Below are positions 57,001 through 64,000 of a stretch of 64,000 bases of DNA, piece after piece; the stretch's first letter is position 1; each line of letters opens with the position of its first letter. The DNA comes from Linyphia triangularis (taxonomy: Eukaryota > Arthropoda > Arachnida > Araneae > Linyphiidae): the NCBI GenBank assembly GCA_963978545.1, contig OZ021727.1, forward strand, positions 54,696,487 to 54,760,486, written 5' to 3'. The translations under genes and the position numbers were made by a program. The notes beneath the pieces were generated by a model, which worked only from the letters and a program-made list of their open reading frames with translations, was not told the DNA's origin and made no database searches.

Positions 57001-59640
57001 GGTGAGTAGAAATCCATCTTCCTTTCTTCTTAGCAAGTAATTTGTTAAATTATGCCAGCAATGATAAAACTTGTTAGTTATTGCAAACATTTTAGAAATG
57101 CAATTAGTACTTGAAATGATAGTGGCATGATCTTTAGCGTGTTATAGAGTACATTGCGCTGACCGTGTAGGCATTGAATAGTTGCAATCAATCGACAGTT
57201 CAAATCAGAAATCAAGATAATCAATGATTCAATAATTCCATAAATTAATAAACACGCCGAATCTTAAGTCGACTTGTTTATTCAAACACACCAAAATAAT
57301 ATATAAGTCAGACAAATATATATTTATATTTAAAAAACATCAAAACTAGAAAATATAACAAAAACGAAAGTCTTAAAAAATCAATAGACTCTCAGTAAAG
57401 GTAAGTGTTCATCCTTGTTAAATGTTCTAAAAAATAAAACATAAGCTATAATTTAATGGTTTGACAATAATTGCAAATAATAAGTACAATATCGAATTAC
57501 ATTATTCAGTGTTCCTTGACATTTGGATAACTGTTGTTAAAAAACAAATTTACTGTTGTATTTATATTATTATTCTCTTATAAAATGTTTGATTAACATA
57601 TAATATTTTGGAATTAACATTTATCATCTTTGCTGCTAAATAAAACTATGTAAGTTTTTTATAAATCATACATACAATAAGTATAGAAATAATATTATTA
57701 AAAAACAAATAATATTCCTTATAATGCATATATTTACATTTCACAGAGTTTGAATAAATATTTAACCAAAAGCTATGGATATTTTAATGGGAAATCCTTA
57801 CTTAATAATTGATAAAACATTTATAATTGTGGTTTACATCATATAAATCCAGTCTAAACATTAAACTAAGAGTATGCTTTGTATTTTCTGTGGTATTATC
57901 TGCAACAACTCATGTTTCTCCTTTTTAATACATGCATAAACAATTGTTTCCGCATGCAAATTGTTGTTGAATTTGTGATTCTTTTATATTCTTCCATTGT
58001 AAGTTTGTCAGGCTTAAGCAATAAATTAATATGCGGGCGTGGTTTCCGCATTTCTATTGTTTCATTTCCTTCCAAAAGAGAGATGAATGAGTAATTCAGA
58101 AGAAAACTTTATATTCATAACAGTATTTACTAGGAAACAAAGGAAATACAAAAGGCTTACTTCTGAAATATCGAATACTTCTTTTGTGATATCTTCAATA
58201 TTCATTATTTATGATCAAAAGTGTATATTTTGTGTTTAAAAATATAATATTATGAAAATTTATGAGCGTTATATTTAAGGGATTTATATAAAGTACTGTG
58301 TTATATTTGTAATAAATGTTGTTTTGTCAAATTTAATATTGATAGTAATGTCTGACCGTTTCCTGTAACAGGACTGATGTTTTATTAAAAATTCAATTAC
58401 ATTTTTATTTGGCCAAGTATGAGTAAAATAAAGACATACCGTGAGTTGAAGTAAAAGATATACTATGTTTATTAGGTATTTCAAACATATTAATAATTTT
58501 TCAAATAGTTATTTTATAATCATACAAATTAAAACATTCTTAAAAATTGTCAGCGTATGCATAAAATTGTCTTATCTAATAACTTAAAAAAATTGTATAC
58601 GAAATAAATTAAATTAATTAGAAATATATTATGAATTGCTTTCTAAGATGAAACCGACTATTGATATTAATTCATTAACATGAAAAAAAGGCCGCAAATT
58701 AAGAATCATGCAATAACTCATTTAATTTTAGATTTATTTTTCTACATCTTAGGTGATTTGTAAAGGTCTCTTTTTTAGTAAAATAAAAATTACAGGTAAT
58801 TGTAATATTATGCTGTTTTAAATATGTTTGATTTTTATTTCATAAGTAATATTGTTATTTTTGGTGTATAAAGTATTTGTTGCTTATAAATAAGTCCGAA
58901 AAGTTCCCAAATATGTTTACGTGTCTTAAAAGTCCATGAATATTGCATTTCTATTCTAAAAATAACAAAGATAACTTGTTTGAAAGCAAATATCCTTTCG
59001 AAACTAAGTAAGTGCAGATATTTTTCTCTCTAATTGTTTAACCTTTACTTTGCACATAAATATAATAACACAAGATATTTTTAAAAGATCAAAGGAACAT
59101 TTAAGATTAATGTCCAGTCCAAAAATTCGATCTATTTTTGTTACTTTAAAGTCGATAGTAAAAAGTAAACCCGTCTTGGACCTGCCAGAAAATATTTTAC
59201 CACACTAAAAATATTGTTTTATGTTTTTCCTCTTTCTTATCGAAATAGCTTTACTAAGAACTTGAACTTAATTTTCTATTGACCTTTCACATCTAAAACC
59301 TATCAATGAATTGAAGAAAGAAATCAATATCTTCGTCGTCAAGGAATTTACGTAATAAATTGATGACCTAATTTTTATATAAGTACGTTTGATAATCGGT
59401 TTTAATGGAATTATTAGTATTATTTATTACCTGCACATTAAATATTGTTATGGTTTTAATAAACCTATTCTGCAAAATTGATTAAAGATTTTGGATACTT
59501 AAATGTAATCAATCAACCATCTAATTTAACTACATCAACTTGAGTATTTTTTCCGATTGAAAGTGATTAAAAATATAAGTATTTAAATACAGTAAAATAT
59601 GATACAAATAGCATAGTAAAATATGACACAAATAATATAG
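57001..59640. other. AT-rich intron, nothing recognised
   Basis: No exon, RNA gene or transposon boundary is seen before the gypsy LTR. Confidence 0.5.
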
Positions 59641-60097
59641 TGTAACGTATACGCTATCTCCTTTTTATCCAAGACTCCAGAGGATGACCAGGAAACAGGG
59701 AAACGTGTCGATTTGCTGTTCCAGGGTGGCTATTTCAACCTCACCCAAATTTGCAACAAACTGTAGGGTATTGGGATCGCGTGGAATTGAAAGATATCGA
59801 AGAATTAAGATTAACTACCATTTTATTGATAGACTAGGTTATATGATTTGTCCCCATTTACAACGAAGAGTACGATGGGAACAGATACGTATCTTCTTAT
59901 ATATAGCGTCGGGCTTTTTTCTCTCAGACGCACAGCACCATTCACATTCGTGATTCCAGCTCAAGTGAAGTTATTCTTATTGGGGTTCACAAAAGTACAC
60001 ACAGGTTTTGAATATACAATAGGGAATCCCCTGGTTCGTGTCGTCCTCTATTGCGAGACATAGTATTAATTAATATAAGGATATCTGTTGCATACCA
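59641..60097 (-). mobile_element. 3' LTR of the gypsy element
   Basis: On the minus strand the LTR probably begins TGGTATGCAACAGATATCC, directly after the purine tract AGAGGGG, and ends GTATACGTTACA (TG...CA, about 457 bp). Signals inside are in order: TATATAA (59898-59905) and AATAAA (59822-59827), about 75 bases apart, fitting U3-R-U5. The pol frame runs 28 bases into the LTR. Only one LTR is in the window, so the exact limits cannot be confirmed; TGTCTCGCAATAG near 60060 is an alternative start. Confidence 0.65.
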
Positions 60098-61659
60098 CCC
60101 CTCTGGTTCTGCCGACGTCCCGACAAAGAACCAGCAAGGAGTTTTCTGGGACGCCCACGCTTTCGTAAAGGCACCAAAGGTGTGGCATCGGAATCGGTGC
60201 ACGGTCTAAGGGCTGATGAATGATAGACTCCCATTGATGTCTCAGGAGAGTCTGGATTTGCAACTTGAAATGTTGTTGGCGACCTTTGGGTGACCACTAT
60301 ATAGGGTCCATCTCTACGAGGCATGAATTTGGATGTTTTGTTCTTTGCCGCGTTACTTGCAAAATGTCTATTGACCCACACTTTGTCACCTGGGCTAAAT
60401 TGAGGACCAGTTCTTCGGTTTTTGTCAGCATGTCGTTTGCGGTCATCTTGTCTTTGTTCTACAATGTCTTTGACCTGTTTGGTCATTTTGACGAATTGTT
60501 TGAGATATGGAATTATCTCTACTGCAAAGTTGTCATTAGAGATTATACTCCGCATGTCATGTGCAATGTCGTCGGTTGTTCTCAACTCTCGACCGAATTG
60601 CAGAAAAGCAGCGGTTTGGCCAGTTGTTTCGCATTTTGCTGTATTCATGGCAAAACGAATAGTTGGCAGTTTCTCCGCCCAAGAGGTATGGTCATCACCA
60701 ACGAGAATTGCTAGTCGTGGTTTAAAATCTCTATTTTTCCTTTCTACTGAATTTGCTTGTGGGTGGTATACAGGGATCAATACCTGGTCAATATCCAGCA
60801 GAAAACATGCTTGTTGCATCACCGAGCTTACGAATTGAGATCCGTTGTCGCTTATGCACTTCCGAGGTAAGCCATATCTCATGAAAACTTCTTCAATCAG
60901 AGTGGTGGCGCATTCTTGAGCTGTAGCATTAGTTAAAGCGAATAACTCTACCCATTTCGTGGAACAATCTTCAACCACGAATATCCATTTCTTGCCATCC
61001 TTGTTTTCTGGAAGTGGACCAAAGAGATCTATCGCAAGAGTTTCGAACCTCTGCGCATAAACAGGCGTCTGTAATATACCTGATGGTTTCTGATTGGAAG
61101 GCTTGTATCGATTACAGTCAGTGCAATTTTTGACATACTCACTGATGTATTTCCTCATTCCAGTGAAGTAGTATCTTTTAACGATTCGGTGGTATGTTCC
61201 CTCAGCTCCGTAGTGTCCTGCGGTTGGGGCATCATGGTACTCCTTCAGGACTCTTTCGCGTTCTTGTGCTGGTACAACTAGTTGAGCCTCTTCCGATTCT
61301 GAATCAGATGCGTAGCGGTAGAGTACACCTAGGTTCATGATGTACCCACGTCTTGTCCAGTTGGTGAAATCTACGTCTTTCAATTCACTTTCAAATGAGT
61401 CTATAATTTTCTTCAATTCGTCATCTTTAAGTTGCTCCTCCCTCAGCTCCTTTGGACTTCGGCTTAGTAGATGAACAGCTATGGTGCAGAGCTCGCACTC
61501 ATTTTCGTCATGAGAACAATTTGGTCTCGATAGCATATCTGCGACCACGTTGGATTTTCCGGGAATATATTCTATTTTCAGATTATACGATTGCAACTGC
61601 AGGACCCATCTGGCCAGTCTGCCAGATGGAGATTTGAGGGTCATCAGCCACTTCAGAGG
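60070..61659 (-). CDS. gypsy pol, C-terminal part: RNase H end and integrase
   Basis: The frame continues after the TAG at 61660-61662, and its first ATG is at 61644. From that Met: RNase H tail (YIPGKSNVVADMLSRP, about 26-41); H2C2 zinc-binding domain (H137 and H144 in HDAPTAGHYGAEGT; C174 and C177 in NCTDC); catalytic core with D206 (AIDLFGP), D266 (SDNGSQF) and E301 (ANSVERKN), spaced as in DDE integrases; and a basic C-terminal domain with KVWVNRHF and GPYIVV. All key residues are present. The protein ends QQISLY just inside the LTR. It integrates the element's cDNA. In an intact element this would be one polyprotein with the upstream part. Confidence 0.92.
   Translation of the reverse strand, partial: PLKWLMTLKSPSGRLARWVLQLQSYNLKIEYIPGKSNVVADMLSRPNCSHDENECELCTIAVHLLSRSPKELREEQLKDDELKKIIDSFESELKDVDFTNWTRRGYIMNLGVLYRYASDSESEEAQLVVPAQERERVLKEYHDAPTAGHYGAEGTYHRIVKRYYFTGMRKYISEYVKNCTDCNRYKPSNQKPSGILQTPVYAQRFETLAIDLFGPLPENKDGKKWIFVVEDCSTKWVELFALTNATAQECATTLIEEVFMRYGLPRKCISDNGSQFVSSVMQQACFLLDIDQVLIPVYHPQANSVERKNRDFKPRLAILVGDDHTSWAEKLPTIRFAMNTAKCETTGQTAAFLQFGRELRTTDDIAHDMRSIISNDNFAVEIIPYLKQFVKMTKQVKDIVEQRQDDRKRHADKNRRTGPQFSPGDKVWVNRHFASNAAKNKTSKFMPRRDGPYIVVTQRSPTTFQVANPDSPETSMGVYHSSALRPCTDSDATPLVPLRKRGRPRKLLAGSLSGRRQNQRGGMQQISLY
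60098..60104 (-). promoter_or_regulatory. Purine tract before the gypsy 3' LTR
   Basis: AGAGGG(G) on the minus strand, next to the first TG of the LTR, lies inside the 3' end of the integrase frame. It is a short but well-placed candidate polypurine tract. Confidence 0.5.
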
Positions 61660-64000
61660 CTAGTGGTCTGGGGCCACTGTAATCTCTGTTCCTTCTATAT
61701 AACCTCGAAATTTGTTCAATGCCCAAACTACTGCCAGTGCTTCTCGTTCCGTAGTTGAGTAGTTTCGCTCGGCAGGATTCAATAAACGGCTGGCATATTC
61801 TACCGGATGTTCGTCACCCTCTAGACTTTGGATTAAGACGGCACCTAAGGCAAAATTACTCGCATCACAGCGGATTATGTACGGCTTCGCTTCATCAGCC
61901 TGTTTTAGAATTGGTGTTGTTACTAAACATTTCTTCAATGCTTCAAAAGCAGCTTGTTCATTATCACCCCAACTCCACTTGACCTTCTTCTTAGTGAGAT
62001 TACTCAGAGGTCTTGAGATGTCAGCAAAGCTAGGTATGAATTTTCTGTACCATGAACATGTTTTCAGAAAGGACTGTATTTGTTTCCCATTTCTGGGAGG
62101 TGGAATGTCCAAAATGGTGGAGATCTTTTCAGGGTCTACTTCCATACCACTTGGTGTTATCCAAAAACCCAGGTATGTCACTCGAGAACATGTGAAATGG
62201 CACTTTTCTCTATTTGCATTGAGATTAAATTTTCTCAATCTATCAAAGACGGCTTGGAGGTCTTTGAGATGCTGGTCAAATGACGTAGAAAGCACTATTA
62301 TATCATCCAGGTATACTAATATCTTGATGTTTGGAAGTCCTCTTCGGAAGTTATCCATCAACCGCTGGAAGGTGGTTGGGGCATTACGTAATCCAAAAGG
62401 CATCCGTTTGAAACGGAAGGTCCCATACTGACAAACAAATGCTGTTTTGTCTTGATCCTTGGGTGCCACACTGACTTGATGATACCCTGATTTTAAATCG
62501 ATTGTTGACATAAATACTGTATGCTTCGCGTCATGTAACAGGTTGTCCATTCTTGGCAATGGGTAGGTATCCGGAACAGTGATTGCGTTCAATTTTCGGT
62601 AGTCAACACACAACCTCACTCTACCATTGGGTTTAGGGACTAAGACTACTGGAGATGCATATGGACTTTCACACTCTTCAATAATATCTTCTTCTAGTAG
62701 GGCATCTAACTCTTTCTTCAGAATCTCTTTCTTGACTGGAGACAGTCTGTAGGGAGGACCCGATACTGAAGGATGGTTTCCTGTATTGATATGGTGCTCA
62801 ATAAAGGTTGTTGCCACTCCCCCTGGCTGAAAGTTTACTTCATTTCTTTTCAGTAACGAGTTCAATCCACTTCTCTGTGAGCTGGGGAGGTGTATCCATT
62901 CTTCTTCTCTTAAATGACAGGAATTGAGTGTCTTCACCTTTGTCTTCTTGACTGGTACAGGTCCGACTTCTGCAAATGGATACTTTTCTTGAACTTCGTC
63001 ATCGAAATGCCATTCTCTTTTCTTCATATTTAGAACAATTCCTGATTGTTCTTGGAAATCGGATCCCAAGAGAGTCTTGTTGTCGGTAGCTTCTGGTAGT
63101 ACTATTAAAGTTGTTGGGAATGATCTTCCTTCCAATTCAACTGCAATCTCGGTCTCGTACACTTCCTTCTCCGATTTTTGACCATCTGCCAAGAAAATGG
63201 TGTGGTGGGTTGAGGAGAGCTCGACATTCTGTTCTTGCAAGTGATGATATAAATCTTCGCCAGCAATTGGGTGAGTTGCCCCAGTGTCAGCACAAGCGGT
63301 TCCAAAGATTCCATTGATACGTACTTTCAATAATGCCACTTGAGGTAATTCGGCTGTATAGGAGTGTAGGTTAACACTACTAAACTGGACTGGACCGTTT
63401 CTCATAGATGGCTTGCACTTTGGACATTTGGACTTGATTACTCCTGGCTCGCCACATCCATAACAGGTTACCATAGGGATCCCCTCTCTGGTTGTTTCAG
63501 GTCTTGGTTCTTCATATCTTCTTGGTTTGAAGGGTCTCCTCGGATTTCCATTTCCTGGGGTTTCATCTTTGTACTTATGAAAACTCTTTCTTTTGAAGTC
63601 TGGAAGAGGTTCTCTTTTTCTCTGGCTTCGTAAGCTGTCGAACGATTCCAGCTTGTCTGCAAGTTCATTGGGAGGGATATACTCGCTCCAATCATTCAAG
63701 AAATGCTCCTTCACTTCTGGCGGGGTTTTCCTCTTCATCTGATCTGCTATCATCAGATCCTTCAACTGCTCAAAATCTTGAATATTGAGCTCTGGCAGCC
63801 ATCCCTCGAAGAAGCTCCTCAATTCAAAGTAGAAGTCGCGCCAGGTGTTCTCGGGCGTCTTCTTGTGTTGACAGAATAACTGTCGGAACTTCTCCGCACT
63901 TAGTTTGAATCTTTTCAGCAGCATCTCCTTGATGTGTCGATAGTTTCGATATTCCTCTTCGGGTTCCCTAGCTATCAACTTGGCACGTCTGCTGGCAAGG
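61660..64000 (-). CDS. gypsy gag-protease-RT-RNase H, partial, ended by TAG
   Basis: The frame is open from the window edge. I number residues from a TTG codon at 63978, which is not a credible start because the frame continues upstream. Residues 1-115 are Gag-like (WRDFYFELRSFFEGW, LKDLMIADQMKRKTPPEV). A zinc knuckle at 172-185 has C172, C175 and C185, but Val180 stands where His is expected. Protease has DTGA at 231-234. RT shows VRLCVDYRKLN (454-464), STIDLKSGYHQ (491-501) with motif A Asp, and YLDD at 556-559. RNase H has CDAS (D705), E744 and APDH (D771). It stops at TAG (61660-61662), where Gln is usual in DHQPL-type sequences, so RNase H is cut. Confidence 0.93.
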   Translation of the reverse strand, partial: LASRRAKLIAREPEEEYRNYRHIKEMLLKRFKLSAEKFRQLFCQHKKTPENTWRDFYFELRSFFEGWLPELNIQDFEQLKDLMIADQMKRKTPPEVKEHFLNDWSEYIPPNELADKLESFDSLRSQRKREPLPDFKRKSFHKYKDETPGNGNPRRPFKPRRYEEPRPETTREGIPMVTCYGCGEPGVIKSKCPKCKPSMRNGPVQFSSVNLHSYTAELPQVALLKVRINGIFGTACADTGATHPIAGEDLYHHLQEQNVELSSTHHTIFLADGQKSEKEVYETEIAVELEGRSFPTTLIVLPEATDNKTLLGSDFQEQSGIVLNMKKREWHFDDEVQEKYPFAEVGPVPVKKTKVKTLNSCHLREEEWIHLPSSQRSGLNSLLKRNEVNFQPGGVATTFIEHHINTGNHPSVSGPPYRLSPVKKEILKKELDALLEEDIIEECESPYASPVVLVPKPNGRVRLCVDYRKLNAITVPDTYPLPRMDNLLHDAKHTVFMSTIDLKSGYHQVSVAPKDQDKTAFVCQYGTFRFKRMPFGLRNAPTTFQRLMDNFRRGLPNIKILVYLDDIIVLSTSFDQHLKDLQAVFDRLRKFNLNANREKCHFTCSRVTYLGFWITPSGMEVDPEKISTILDIPPPRNGKQIQSFLKTCSWYRKFIPSFADISRPLSNLTKKKVKWSWGDNEQAAFEALKKCLVTTPILKQADEAKPYIIRCDASNFALGAVLIQSLEGDEHPVEYASRLLNPAERNYSTTEREALAVVWALNKFRGYIEGTEITVAPDH

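Larger units (their letters stand above)
59641..64000 (-). mobile_element. Ty3/gypsy retrotransposon, nearly intact, truncated by the window edge
   Basis: It contains gag, protease, RT, RNase H and integrase in the standard Ty3/gypsy order on the minus strand, followed by purine tract and LTR. Apart from one in-frame TAG, the frame is open from the window edge to the LTR, so the insertion is much younger than the one at 5.4-15.1 kb. It sits in the Dscam intron 5' of the Ig6b exon, in the same orientation as the gene. The first part of gag and the 5' LTR lie beyond 64000. Confidence 0.9.

Noticed and set aside
60265..60838. Plus-strand open frames across the gypsy element (also 61755-62431)
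   Set aside because: They are antisense shadows of the integrase and RT coding sequence.

Overview
This window is nuclear DNA of an arthropod, very AT-rich, with small exons separated by long introns full of transposable elements. A spider or another chelicerate is the best guess. The basis is the combination of a Dscam-type gene, tRNA-derived SINEs, Helitrons and a Ty3-like LTR element with integrase ahead of reverse transcriptase, an arrangement I associate from memory with spider genomes. The species cannot be fixed from sequence alone.

The only host gene I can support is one large Dscam-family cell-adhesion gene on the minus strand. Twelve exons between 55143 and 4453 encode, in transcript order: second half of Ig6, all of Ig7 (one exon), Ig8 (two exons), Ig9 (two), FNIII-1 (two), FNIII-2 (two) and FNIII-3 (two). 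All inferred introns inside the window are GT-AG, and every junction keeps phase, giving about 643 codons from 1929 bp of exon. The gene runs off both sides: Ig1 to Ig6a should lie beyond 64000, and FNIII-4, Ig10, FNIII-5/6, the membrane segment and the cytoplasmic tail should lie before position 1.

Everything else is intron, and most recognisable content there is mobile DNA. (1) 506-2468: non-autonomous Helitron carrying ten near-identical 148-bp repeats. (2) 2859-3620: solo LTR. (3) 5409-15140: decayed full-length LTR retrotransposon, minus strand, with LTR pair, 5-bp target duplication and a copia-like gag-PR-INT-RT-RH order. Its gag is split by a second Helitron (12312-14243). Its RT/RNase H junction is split by a long-armed inverted-repeat DNA transposon (about 6474-9211), which itself holds a SINE (7273-7452). 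(4) 24991-25169: second copy of that SINE, with a perfect 17-bp duplication. (5) 29623-30547: 925-bp non-autonomous DNA element with a tRNA-Gly-like segment. (6) 41304-43015: piggyBac relic with TTAA flanks. (7) About 55.6-57.0 kb: second relic of the transposase family in the inverted-repeat element. (8) 59641-64000: nearly intact Ty3/gypsy element, minus strand, with one in-frame stop in RNase H, cut by the window edge.

The remaining introns hold AT microsatellites, homopolymer tracts, several local tandem duplications (one copying the 3' edge of a Dscam exon) and an 80-bp near-perfect palindrome. The strongest leads are the Ty3-like element with integrase before RT, the four-element nest, the inverted-repeat transposon with its distant relative at 56 kb, and the Helitron-borne satellite.
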